From assembly GCA_018697205.1 (NCBI GenBank), contig JABHTG010000113.1, positions 1 to 64,000 on the forward strand: a stretch of 64,000 nt of DNA, written 5' to 3'. Positions 1 through 8,743 of this stretch are shown here, one piece after another. Numbering within the stretch: the first letter of the stretch is position 1; every line of letters begins with the position of its first letter. The translations under genes were made by a program, and so were the position numbers. Below the pieces are notes generated by a model. The model saw only the letters and a list, made by a program, of their open reading frames with translations, did no database searches and had not been told where the DNA came from. Source of the DNA: Nitrospina sp. (GTDB lineage: Bacteria > Nitrospinota > Nitrospinia > Nitrospinales > VA-1).

Positions 1-1
1 C

Positions 2-1621
2 GATGCAAACTCAGGTGTGATTAATCTTGGCACACTCGCAGTTGACGGAACGGTTGCACTTACAACGAACGGGACAGGTAACGCGACGGTAGTTAATGAT
101 GCCGGATTGAACCTCGCGGCATCCACGGTGGGTGGAAATTTTGCTGCAACGGCAACCACGGGTAATATGACTGACAGTGGTGCGTTAACGATTACGGGAG
201 CAGCTACTTTCAGAACAAGTGAATCAGGATCAGATATTGCTCTTGATTCATCGGGCAATGCATTTTCAAATGCGGTAACTCTTGAGGCAGATACAGGCAA
301 TGAGGTTTTTGGAAATATTACATTCGTGGACAGTGCGGCAGTAAAACTAAATTCATCGGCGAGCGCGGATGGGGATTTATACATTAATGCAAGTACTGAT
401 GGCGCTGTGGGCGGAAACCTGAATATAACAGCAACAACAGATAACATTACACAAGGTATTGCACTCGCAATTACCGGTACTTCCTCGTTCACAACGAGTG
501 CTAATAATGCAACGATCGCACTCGATACAACAACGAATGCGTTCACGGGTGCGATAACGATTACGACGAATGATAACTCCGGAATGGATGCGGATGTGAC
601 AATCGATGGCGGTACCACCGCACTTGTTCTTGCAGCTTCTACTATTGATGGTGATCTGACGGTGAGAAGTGGTAACGCATCGGGTATCACCGACAGTGGA
701 ACGGTAACGGTGGGCGGTAACCTTGTGGCAACGACAGATGCAAATTCCGGTGTAATTGATATGGGTACTCTGGCGGTTGACGGGACGGTTGCTTTGACAA
801 CGAACGGGTCAGGAAACGCGACAGTTGTTAATGATGCCGACTTTACGCTGGCAGATTCTATCGTTGGCGGTAAATTAAGTGCAACAGCGACAACTGGAGA
901 CCTGCTATTTGGAGGTTCTGTTATCGCTGGCATGACTCAGGACGATGATGGAAACTACTCCAGGGTCGACGATGAAAAGACGAATACAACAAGCGGGGAT
1001 ATTGATTTAGAGGCAACAGGTGGATCTATACTAAATAATAATTTGAAAATTAAGGCAGGTAGCATTAGCGACGGTTTTGTTGGGGCGAAAAAGTGGTTGT
1101 TCCTTGAAGGCGAGACAATTACACTAACGGCCGCAAACACTATAGGTACTGAGACAAACCTGCTTAAGGTTGATGCGGAGACATTAAACTCTAGTACTAC
1201 AAGTAGCAATTCGGGGTCTGGTATATACATTAGGGACAGTAGTCAAACATCGCGTGGTTTGACTTTGGCCACTATCAGTACAGAAAACGGAGATATTTAT
1301 ATTGATGCAGACGGATGGGTGACACGGGAAGATGTATTAGATGATGGTATTAACGATATTACAGTGGGGACGGCTGATGATCCTTCTACCCTTCTCGTTA
1401 ATGAGGCTAACTCCATAACTATAATCGATCGAGCATCCCTCAGAATGGCAGCGTGGCTTGCACGGATGGCGGCTGTCCGTGATAATGCGGAAGGCATACC
1501 GAGCAGCGACTCGCTTGATATGGGCGAGGGGTCCGTGTCAGAGGCATCCGCCTTAACCGAGGAATCTTCGGAGGAAGGTTCAGAAGAAGAATCAGCTGGC
1601 GAATCAGCCGACGAATCTTAA
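2..1621 (+). CDS. Repeat-rich exoprotein, C-terminal part (5' truncated by window edge)
   Basis: The reading frame is open to the first bases of the window, so the gene starts upstream; 540 residues are visible. They are rich in Gly, Thr, Ser, Ala, Asn and Asp in beta-helix-like repeats, as in haemagglutinin/adhesin-type two-partner-secretion exoproteins. A module beginning DANSGVI, then GTLAVDGTVALTTNG, occurs at nt 2 and again at nt 737, a spacing of 245 residues. Modules of the type FTTSANN...NAFTGAI resemble segments of the 1651-residue exoprotein at 55.7 kb, so the two are probably paralogues. The protein ends in a Ser/Glu-rich acidic tail (about the last 40 residues). Hand-counted GC of two sampled lines is 50%, against 33% in a sampled line of glnE. 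A large surface or secreted structural protein is the best reading; the exact role is unknown. Confidence 0.8.
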   Translation, partial: DANSGVINLGTLAVDGTVALTTNGTGNATVVNDAGLNLAASTVGGNFAATATTGNMTDSGALTITGAATFRTSESGSDIALDSSGNAFSNAVTLEADTGNEVFGNITFVDSAAVKLNSSASADGDLYINASTDGAVGGNLNITATTDNITQGIALAITGTSSFTTSANNATIALDTTTNAFTGAITITTNDNSGMDADVTIDGGTTALVLAASTIDGDLTVRSGNASGITDSGTVTVGGNLVATTDANSGVIDMGTLAVDGTVALTTNGSGNATVVNDADFTLADSIVGGKLSATATTGDLLFGGSVIAGMTQDDDGNYSRVDDEKTNTTSGDIDLEATGGSILNNNLKIKAGSISDGFVGAKKWLFLEGETITLTAANTIGTETNLLKVDAETLNSSTTSSNSGSGIYIRDSSQTSRGLTLATISTENGDIYIDADGWVTREDVLDDGINDITVGTADDPSTLLVNEANSITIIDRASLRMAAWLARMAAVRDNAEGIPSSDSLDMGEGSVSEASALTEESSEEGSEEESAGESADES

Positions 1622-1726
1622 AGGGAAGGCGGGATAAAGCGCTGATTCGTCCCAAGGATCAGGAAGCATCAGTTAATGGATTTTATTGGTTTTTTTTGAA
1701 ACAATGGTTCTTGGTTTCTAATTTAG

Positions 1727-1733
1727 AAAGGAG
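1727..1733 (+). promoter_or_regulatory. Ribosome binding site of the 1740 gene
   Basis: AAAGGAG lies 6 bases before the ATG at 1740 and supports that start. Confidence 0.6.
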
Positions 1734-1739
1734 CATTGA

Positions 1740-2423
1740 ATGTATTTTTTTGCGACAAGGTCAATCATTAAATTAATTTTGGTTAATTTCCTGGCGGTTT
1801 TTTTATCGAGCACTTTAGTTTTTGCTCAGGGAAGCAATGGACTAGCAACTGATAAAAATGTCAAAAACACAAAACCGTGGGCGAATATTGATGGGTTTCG
1901 TTCGGCCAAATTTGGAATGAGTATGAAGAATGTTAAAAACGCCATCTATAAGGATTTTAATTTACGTGACAGCAAAATAAGTACCATCAAGCACCCGACT
2001 GAGCAGACTCAAAGTTTAGGGATTACTGTCAAGCAGCTGCTTCCAAATTCTGGTAAAAGCCGTATTGTTTACGTGTTTGGCTATAAAACTAATAAGTTGA
2101 TACAGGTAAATATACTTCTTGGTCATCCGGTAGATACCAGCGTGACACCCCAGCAAATCGTTGATTCTGGGAACATATTGGGAAACCATTTTTTTAAAAA
2201 ACGCTACCAGGAGGATGGTTTGGTCGCGCATGCCAGGCTTAATGATGGATCGATCTTAATATTTCGTGGTAAGGATCAAAAAGGGAGCATGGCGCTTCTG
2301 CGTTTATCCAATCCACAGCCAAAAGATCAAGATGCTAAAGACCTAAAAGTTTCCCTTAGCTTGTCGTATATAGAAAAACCGGGAAAACCCGATGCCTACC
2401 AGCTTAAGGATAACGATTTTTGA
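1740..2423 (+). CDS. Secreted protein of unknown function, duplicate copy 1
   Basis: This 227-residue protein has a clear signal peptide (basic start, hydrophobic stretch, cleavage expected after VFA at about residue 29). The mature part begins with a short linker and then, from residue 43 (NTKPWANI), a domain of about 185 residues that is repeated almost entirely in the next gene. No family is recognised. Conserved landmarks shared with the neighbour include FRSAKFGM, YVFGYKT, ILGNHFFKKRYQEDGLVAHARL and SLSYIEKPGKPDAYQ. There are no cysteines in the shared domain and no obvious catalytic motif. A periplasmic or surface-exposed role is inferred from the signal peptide only. Confidence 0.75.
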   Translation: MYFFATRSIIKLILVNFLAVFLSSTLVFAQGSNGLATDKNVKNTKPWANIDGFRSAKFGMSMKNVKNAIYKDFNLRDSKISTIKHPTEQTQSLGITVKQLLPNSGKSRIVYVFGYKTNKLIQVNILLGHPVDTSVTPQQIVDSGNILGNHFFKKRYQEDGLVAHARLNDGSILIFRGKDQKGSMALLRLSNPQPKDQDAKDLKVSLSLSYIEKPGKPDAYQLKDNDF

Positions 2424-2548
2424 GACAATCTAGTATCAATAAGAATAGAGGCATGTTAAACGGCAGCGCTTTAAAAATTAAATCACACCCTCTCCGCACT
2501 ATAATTCTGACGGATTTCATCATACGAATCAATTGAGGATAAAGAGTT

Positions 2549-3694
2549 ATGCGAACTCGATTAAATTTTTTTTTAGTTACACTTACTCAAAAATTAATTT
2601 TGATCAATCTACTAGCTGTTTTTATATTTGGTAGTTTGGTCTTTGCCCAAGTTCCAGAGTATTTTGTTTTAATTGCTACTAAAGGTAATTCTTTAAACGT
2701 TCGCGAAGAACCCCTCGTTTCGAGCCCAGTGGTCGCTACCTTACCAAATAACTCAAAAGTTCCTTTTGTTGAACCTAGCGGTGCTGAAAGCGGTAATGGA
2801 AATTGGTTTCAGGTTGAGTATGCCAAAGGAGAATTTGGTTGGGTCTCCAGCAACTTCTCAAAAAAAATCAAAGGATCTAAAAATACTACGAAAGTACAAG
2901 CTGCCAATATAGAGAGTGGTAACCAAACAGCAGCTCAGGACGTAAAACCAATCGCGAAAATGCAAGCGGAAGACCTCGAAAATTCTCTGCAATCAGATAA
3001 TTCGCTTAAAGAGTCTGCTACCGAAGTTCGTGCCGATTCCTCCCAAGTTGGGGAAAAAGGTTTTATTGAAGGTTTCCTTTCTCGTTTTCGTACGAACCCT
3101 AAGCCAGACCCTGGACCAGAAGAAGCAAAAATAAAAAATACAAAGCCGTGGGCGAATATTGGTGGGTTTCGCTCGGCAAAGTTTGGGATGAAAATGAAGG
3201 AGGTGAAAAAAGCCATCTATCAAGATTTTAGGATCTCTGATGGGGAAATTATTACTGTGAATCATCCGACCGAACGGACAGAGAGCTTGGCGGTTATTGT
3301 CGAAAAACTTCTTCCAAATGCTGTTAAGTCGCGAGTTGTGTACGTTTTTGGCTATAAAACCAAAAAACTGATTCAGGTAAATATATTTCTTGGGCATCCG
3401 GTGGATAGCAATGCAACAGCACAACGAATTATTGATTCTGGAAATATTTTGGGAAACCATTTTTTTAAAAAACGCTATCAGGAGGACGGTTTGGTCGCGC
3501 ACGCCAGACTCAATGATGGGTCAATTTTAATATTTCGTGGCAAAGATCAAAAAGGACGTATGGTGCTTTTGCATTTGTCCAATCCGCAGCCAAATAATAA
3601 GAATGATGAGAGTCTAAAAATGACCCTTAGCTTGTCCTATATAGAAAAACCAGGGAAACCGGATGCTTACCAGGTCGAGGATGGGGATTTTTGA
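2549..3694 (+). CDS. Secreted protein with bacterial SH3-like domain, duplicate copy 2
   Basis: This 381-residue paralogue of the preceding gene has a signal peptide cleaved after VFA (about residue 33). Residues 37-107 look like a bacterial SH3 domain (LNVREEP, then VATLPNNSKV, NWFQVEY and GWVSSNF), a fold that often binds cell-wall or peptide ligands. A low-complexity linker follows (about 110-195). The C-terminal domain from residue 197 (NTKPWANI) matches copy 1 closely to the end, with the same PGKPDAYQ ending. Signal peptides, linker position and C-terminal domain all correspond, so a tandem duplication with gain or loss of the SH3 module is the simplest history. The two genes lie 125 bp apart on one strand. 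The function of the shared domain is unknown. Confidence 0.8.
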   Translation: MRTRLNFFLVTLTQKLILINLLAVFIFGSLVFAQVPEYFVLIATKGNSLNVREEPLVSSPVVATLPNNSKVPFVEPSGAESGNGNWFQVEYAKGEFGWVSSNFSKKIKGSKNTTKVQAANIESGNQTAAQDVKPIAKMQAEDLENSLQSDNSLKESATEVRADSSQVGEKGFIEGFLSRFRTNPKPDPGPEEAKIKNTKPWANIGGFRSAKFGMKMKEVKKAIYQDFRISDGEIITVNHPTERTESLAVIVEKLLPNAVKSRVVYVFGYKTKKLIQVNIFLGHPVDSNATAQRIIDSGNILGNHFFKKRYQEDGLVAHARLNDGSILIFRGKDQKGRMVLLHLSNPQPNNKNDESLKMTLSLSYIEKPGKPDAYQVEDGDF

Positions 3695-3725
3695 CACAAT
3701 GAAAAGAAGTAGGTTATTACCCGTA

Positions 3726-4283
3726 TTAGGTTTGCCATTTTGTAAATGCATTTTTGCATAGTTTAACCATATTATTTCCTAGTTTGATATTTTTAACAAA
3801 TACCAACGCTAGTTCGTTAGCTTCTTCTTCATTCAAACCCAGTCCTTCTGCTCTTATAATTTTTTTGCTTCTCGGAAGAGTATTGGTAGCCACTATGAGT
3901 CCAATTTTTGAATAATAATGTCCCAACTTCAGATGAGCCAATTCATGAGCAGCGACACAAAGTCTTTGAGGGTGGTCAAGCTTTAGAACAAATTGTTTAG
4001 TAATATTTATTTCATGTCCTTTAACGACCCAAGCGTTATTAAAATTATCTTCCCAGATAACTGATCGGTAATAACCAATTTCAGATGGATAATTAGCCTT
4101 AATCACCGAGTTAATTGTATTTTGCCAAAGATCCGTAGCATGAGAACATTCATGGGAAAGAGGAGCATTGCATTTATTATTACGATTAAGAGGGGAATTA
4201 GCTTGGTGAAGCCCAATGCAGCTAATTTGTATTAAAATAATAACCAGCAGAATTATTTTTTGGGTCGAAGGCGGCTTGTTCAA
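3726..4283 (-). CDS. Putative membrane-anchored or secreted zinc peptidase (HExxH)
   Basis: This protein has 185 residues. The N-terminus has a hydrophobic segment (residues 9-22) ending in ISC, which could be a signal peptide or a weak lipobox (the -3 residue is Gln, unlike the usual Leu/Val/Ile). Residues 113-117 read HELAH, followed by LKLGH. Some 35-40 residues later comes NEEEANELAL (about 151-160), giving the HExxH plus downstream Glu layout of gluzincins of the M48 or ImmA/IrrE kind. Catalytic activity is inferred from the motif only. The gene converges on the duplicated secreted-protein genes and does not look co-transcribed with either neighbour. Confidence 0.65.
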   Translation of the reverse strand: MNKPPSTQKIILLVIILIQISCIGLHQANSPLNRNNKCNAPLSHECSHATDLWQNTINSVIKANYPSEIGYYRSVIWEDNFNNAWVVKGHEINITKQFVLKLDHPQRLCVAAHELAHLKLGHYYSKIGLIVATNTLPRSKKIIRAEGLGLNEEEANELALVFVKNIKLGNNMVKLCKNAFTKWQT

Positions 4284-4822
4284 GAAGATTGTCCTTTATT
4301 TTTGTTAGGCAGTGTCTTAATTGGTAGTGCAATCACTGTGCCCTTTTGCCCAAGTTACTGGTTGGAGGAGCTGGTAGGCTCTAAACCATTTTAAAAAAAG
4401 GTTTAGGGAGATTGTTCTATTTGACTTATCGGCGTGGAAATGGATAAAAAAGCTAGGGTTTTGACGCGTAGGGGTGGAAATTTTTACTACAAATCTAGAG
4501 AAGAGTCTAATTTAAGGTAAGTATAGTGTTCAGTTTTTTAAAGCTTCATAACATGACCTTGTTAGACAAATCGGTGTCCTATGGTCATGTTTATTAATTA
4601 TAATAAGGTATCCGATGTTTTTAGCTTAGTAGTTAAAGGAATTTGTTCTGGGTTTATATCAATCTCTCCCGTGAAAAAAAATGTTGGATCTTTCCGTGCT
4701 TTTCTTCTATAAGGTTCAAGCACAAATTTTCAGCGGTATATGATAAGTTTGGTAGAGAGTCACCATCGCCTGTTGTAAACCCAACAACAATTGCTAAGTT
4801 TAAATCGTTTTTTTGGAGAAAT
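4284..4822. other. 539-bp intergenic region with two inverted repeats upstream of metH
   Basis: This region lies between the divergent peptidase gene and metH and holds no convincing gene. It contains an imperfect hairpin with stem CTAAACC (4381-4387) / GGTTTAG (4400-4406). It also has a 9-bp perfect inverted repeat AACATGACC (4550-4558) / GGTCATGTT (4583-4591), whose loop can form an inner GACA/TGTC stem. Neither matches a cobalamin or SAM riboswitch consensus that I can recognise. Promoters for both flanking genes must lie here, but no strong -35/-10 pair stood out. Confidence 0.45.
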
Positions 4823-7800
4823 ATGAGTTTTAAAAGTGTGTTAGGCAATCAAGTTCTTATCCTTGACGGGGCTATGGGCACCATGGTCCAGAACCTGCAG
4901 CTGAGTGATGCTGCGTTTGGTGGTCCTGAATTTAAAATGCTGACGGACCTATTGGTTTTTTCTCGCCCTGATGATCTGGAAGGAATACATCTTGAATATC
5001 TTCAGGCGGGTGCGAACTTGATTGAAACGGACACTTTTGGTGCCTCGCCTTTACGATTAAAGGAATTTGATTTTTTAAAATTTGATTCTTCTGATTTAAA
5101 AGCAATTCCCGAAAAGCTTGATTTAAAAACCTGCTCGATGGAATTACTTACACTTAAACTTAATATTGAAGGATGTCGTATCGCAAAAAGAGCTATTGAA
5201 AAATACCAAACTCAGTCGGACTATGATGGCAGACCACTTTTTGTGGCAGGTTCAATTGGCCCTTCGAACTATGTCGTTTCAAGTACTGATGCCAATTTAA
5301 ATAAAGGTACGTTTGGTCAGATTGTTGAAAATTTTTACCATCAAGTTCTAGGTCTTATTGAGGGTGGTGCGGATATTCTTTTAATAGAAACCCAGCAAGA
5401 TATTTTAGAAACCAAGGCGATTATTGAGGGAGCCAACAAAGCTTTTGCCGAGAAGGAAATAAAGCTTCCTATGATCGTTCAGGCAACGGTTGACATGTTT
5501 TCAAAGATGCAGATATTCAACACGGATATCCATGCTGCTTACACTGCAGTATCGAAAATGGGGATCGATGTATTTGGTATCAATTGTAATGTCGGTCCCG
5601 TGGAGATGGTGGCGACTGTCGAAAAGCTAAGTAAGTTTTGTAAGCATCCTATTTCAGTCGTTCCTAATGCGGGGCAACCGATTTCAGAGGATGGCCAAAC
5701 CTGTTACAAGCTTTCACCTGAAGATATGGCCAATACTATGGAGCCTTTTGTCCGTGAGCATGGCGTATCAATTGTTGGTGGTTGTTGTGGTACAACACCT
5801 GCTCACATTAAAGCTCTACGTAAAAAACTAAATGGCGTTGCTCCAGTACCAAGACAGCCGGATAAAAAAGTTTATGTTTCGGGTCCGCAGGAAGTGGCTT
5901 CCATTGATGCATCTGAGGGATTGTTGCGTATCGGTGAACGCCTCAATGTTCGTGGCAGTCAGTTGGTCCGAGATGCAGTGGAAAAAGAAGGCGAGGAAAT
6001 CTCTATGGAGATTTTAGAGGAAGTGGTCAACGATCAGGTCAAAGATTTGGGGATTGAGATCATAGATGTATGCATGGATAGTAATATTGTGGATACGGAA
6101 GAGGTCCTGCCAAGAATTATCCATGGTCTTACTAGCGACTTTAAAGGAGTGATGTGCATCGACTCTTTTTCCGTGGAAGCATTAGAAAAATCTATAGAAA
6201 GTTACCCCGGTCGACCTATTATTAACTCTATAAGTTTAGAAGAGTATAAGGACGGGGTAAGTAAACTCGATGCCGTGCTTTCATCGACAAGCAGTCACGG
6301 CCCGATATATATTGCACTGGTTAATGGTCCTGATGGCCCAGCGCAAACTTCCGACGAAAAATATAATTTGGCCGTGGAAATTGTTAAACAGGCTAATGAA
6401 AAGTATAGAGTGGGACCCGATCAAATTTTGATAGACGTGAATGCTTACCCTATCGGTAGTGAATCGGTTGAGGGGCTAAACTTTTGTGTTGAGACCCTTA
6501 AAAGTTTGCCGCGTATAAAAAAGATTCATCCGGATCTAAAAACAACTATTGGTGTCGGAAATCTGACTAATGGTTTGGCAAAGAAGCCTTATATGAGGAA
6601 GGTTCTCACCAGTGTGTTTTTAGATGAAGCTCGTAAGGCAGGGCTCGATTGTGCGATTTTGAATCCAAATCACTATGTACCTCCTGAGAGTTTACCTGTT
6701 GCAGATGTTGAGCTTGCGCTTAAGGTAATTCTTAAGCGAGATATGAACGCCTTTGACCAACTCGAAGAAATCGCTCTCACTAAAAAAACCGGTATAAAGC
6801 AAAAAAAAGTAGACTATGCGGATTTGTCTACCGAAGAAAGTGTGTGTTCTAAGATCAAGGATGGATATAAGCAAAAAGAAGAAGGAGTAATTAAAAAAAA
6901 TGGTGTTGATTTTTCTTACCGTGATCATATCGTAGTGGAAGTTGCGGAAGTTACCACAAGGCATAAACCATTGGACTTTGTGAGTGGTTATCTCATGAAG
7001 AGCATGCGTGAGTTAGGGGATGCGTTTGGTCGAGGTGAAGTTAGTCTTCCGCATTTACTAAAAAGTGCAGATGTAATGCGTAACTGTATGGAGTTTTTAG
7101 AATGGTTTATGCGCTTGGAGAGTGGTTTGAGCCCAGAAGATGAAATTCAGTATAAAGGCACGGTTGTCATTGGGACTGTTTATCAGGATGTACATAGTAT
7201 TGGAAAAGACCTAGCCAAGACTTTATTGGAAAATTATGGTTACCGAGTGATTGACCTTGGTGTTCAGGTACCCTTAGAGAAATTTATTGAAACTGCAAAA
7301 AAAGAAAATGCTGATGCAATTGGAACGAGTGCTCTGCTGGTGCAAACTTCTAACCACATGATCACTATTGCAAATATGTTGAAGGAGAAATCTTATGATA
7401 TTCCAATTTTGATTGGTGGTGCTCCCGTTAACTCGAGACATGCCGGATATGTTGCTATGCATGGACAAAGCGATACAAAAAATATTTTAGACAATATTTT
7501 TTATTGCCAAAGTGGAATGGATGGCGTGAACATAATGAACCGACTAAAGGATAAAGATAATCTCGACAGTTTTTTTAGCGACAACAAGGAAAGTCTTCTG
7601 AGTGAGTTTAAGCGCGCCAAAGGAATGAAGGAAAAGCAGGACGAGTTATTGTCCACTTTGCCGAGACGAGCAATTGGATTCAAAAAACACGAAGTCCCAA
7701 GGGAGGGGTACGGACTGCATAAAGTTGAGTTTAAATTACAGCAGTTGGAGTCTAACCTTGACAGTAAAAGTTTATTTTCTCTTAACTGGAAATTTGGGAA

Positions 7801-8443
7801 ACAGTCATCATGGAAAGATAAGTCAGTTACCCTGGATCAACTAAAAAAGTTAAAAAAAGAGTGGATTGAAAAAGCAGAGTCGAATAGTTGGATCACGCCG
7901 AAGGCACGTTTTATTCTTTTACCGGCCCAGTCAGATGGAGATGAAGTAATACTTTATGATCCAGAAGATACTGAAAAAGAATTGGCTCGTATTTGTTTTT
8001 CGGTTTGCTTGGGTAAGGGACAAAAAGACGTGTTTTCGGTTGCTCAATACGTTCTCCCAAAATCATCAGGGCAAATGGATGCAATGGGATTGCAAATCAC
8101 AACTGCCGGCACTGAGTCTGAGAAGGCCATAGCCAAACTTAAGAATGAACATGATTCGGAGTCGGCGTTATACCTGCAAGGATTGTGTGACAGAGTTGCA
8201 GAGGACTTAGCTGAATATATCCATAATTTGATACGATTGAGGGCGGGGTACAAAAAAAATTCGCAAGGTGAACGATACAGCCCTGGTTACGCGGCACTTA
8301 CCGATTTATCTAATAACAAGGTTATTTGGGATGTATTAAAAGCGGCGGATCTAGGTATTGAGCTTACAGATGCAAATGAATTCAATCCACCCAGCACAAC
8401 CGCTGCCGTCATTTGTTTTCACAGTGAGGCAAGTTACAGTTGA
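4823..8443 (+). CDS. metH: Cobalamin-dependent methionine synthase
   Basis: MetH transfers the methyl group of 5-methyltetrahydrofolate to homocysteine through methylcobalamin. The predicted protein has 1206 residues, close to the 1227 of E. coli MetH, with all four modules in order. These are the homocysteine/zinc domain (LDGAMGTM near the start, and the zinc Cys pair in GGCCGTTP), the pterin-binding domain (RIGERLNVRG), the cap plus B12-binding domain (DVHSIG, the DxHxxG ligand motif) and the reactivation domain that binds S-adenosylmethionine (RYSPGY near the C-terminus). The frame stays open upstream to a TTG at 4643, but ATG 4823 is preferred because GGAG lies just before it and homology begins there. 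It is a single-gene unit between long intergenic regions. Confidence 0.95.
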   Translation: MSFKSVLGNQVLILDGAMGTMVQNLQLSDAAFGGPEFKMLTDLLVFSRPDDLEGIHLEYLQAGANLIETDTFGASPLRLKEFDFLKFDSSDLKAIPEKLDLKTCSMELLTLKLNIEGCRIAKRAIEKYQTQSDYDGRPLFVAGSIGPSNYVVSSTDANLNKGTFGQIVENFYHQVLGLIEGGADILLIETQQDILETKAIIEGANKAFAEKEIKLPMIVQATVDMFSKMQIFNTDIHAAYTAVSKMGIDVFGINCNVGPVEMVATVEKLSKFCKHPISVVPNAGQPISEDGQTCYKLSPEDMANTMEPFVREHGVSIVGGCCGTTPAHIKALRKKLNGVAPVPRQPDKKVYVSGPQEVASIDASEGLLRIGERLNVRGSQLVRDAVEKEGEEISMEILEEVVNDQVKDLGIEIIDVCMDSNIVDTEEVLPRIIHGLTSDFKGVMCIDSFSVEALEKSIESYPGRPIINSISLEEYKDGVSKLDAVLSSTSSHGPIYIALVNGPDGPAQTSDEKYNLAVEIVKQANEKYRVGPDQILIDVNAYPIGSESVEGLNFCVETLKSLPRIKKIHPDLKTTIGVGNLTNGLAKKPYMRKVLTSVFLDEARKAGLDCAILNPNHYVPPESLPVADVELALKVILKRDMNAFDQLEEIALTKKTGIKQKKVDYADLSTEESVCSKIKDGYKQKEEGVIKKNGVDFSYRDHIVVEVAEVTTRHKPLDFVSGYLMKSMRELGDAFGRGEVSLPHLLKSADVMRNCMEFLEWFMRLESGLSPEDEIQYKGTVVIGTVYQDVHSIGKDLAKTLLENYGYRVIDLGVQVPLEKFIETAKKENADAIGTSALLVQTSNHMITIANMLKEKSYDIPILIGGAPVNSRHAGYVAMHGQSDTKNILDNIFYCQSGMDGVNIMNRLKDKDNLDSFFSDNKESLLSEFKRAKGMKEKQDELLSTLPRRAIGFKKHEVPREGYGLHKVEFKLQQLESNLDSKSLFSLNWKFGKQSSWKDKSVTLDQLKKLKKEWIEKAESNSWITPKARFILLPAQSDGDEVILYDPEDTEKELARICFSVCLGKGQKDVFSVAQYVLPKSSGQMDAMGLQITTAGTESEKAIAKLKNEHDSESALYLQGLCDRVAEDLAEYIHNLIRLRAGYKKNSQGERYSPGYAALTDLSNNKVIWDVLKAADLGIELTDANEFNPPSTTAAVICFHSEASYS

Positions 8444-8743
8444 CCTTTCTTAGTTTAAAAATGAATACTTTTATACCTGTGGAAGTAAACTCTGTATCAA
8501 GGTTCCGCTAATTTATTCCGAAACTATAGCGAGTGGCTGATGATCAAATAAAAATACCAACTCACTTAAATATAAAGGTTTCCTAGTATATTTTAGTTCC
8601 TAGCTTGGCTAAATAAAGGCTTGTTTTATAAATGCTGTTTGATAAAATAAAGTTAACAGACACAACTCGGTTTTTTTAGAGTGTAGTTATTATTCTGATA
8701 GGGTTACGCAGACGTTTTTCTTAAAAAAAAGGACACCGATAAT
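8444..8743. other. 300-bp intergenic region upstream of clpC
   Basis: No gene is seen. The region presumably holds the metH 3' end and the clpC promoter. An AAGGA-type ribosome binding site sits shortly before ATG 8744. No terminator hairpin with a T run and no clear heat-shock operator was found. Confidence 0.3.

Noticed and set aside
2993-3502. 169-codon minus-strand frame opposite duplicate copy 2
   Set aside because: A similar antisense frame opposite copy 1 follows simply from the duplication. The plus-strand protein has a signal peptide and recognisable domain, the antisense frame has neither.
4643-4822. Upstream extension of metH from a TTG codon
   Set aside because: The 60 extra residues have no MetH homology, while ATG 4823 has a GGAG site and gives the expected length.
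4284-4822. Cobalamin or SAM riboswitch before metH
   Set aside because: I looked for the B12-box and SAM-I core sequences and did not find them.
8607-8620. GG-N10-GC spacing upstream of clpC as a sigma-54 promoter
   Set aside because: Only TGGC agrees with the -24 box, and the -12 box is AGGC instead of TTGC; the match is too weak.
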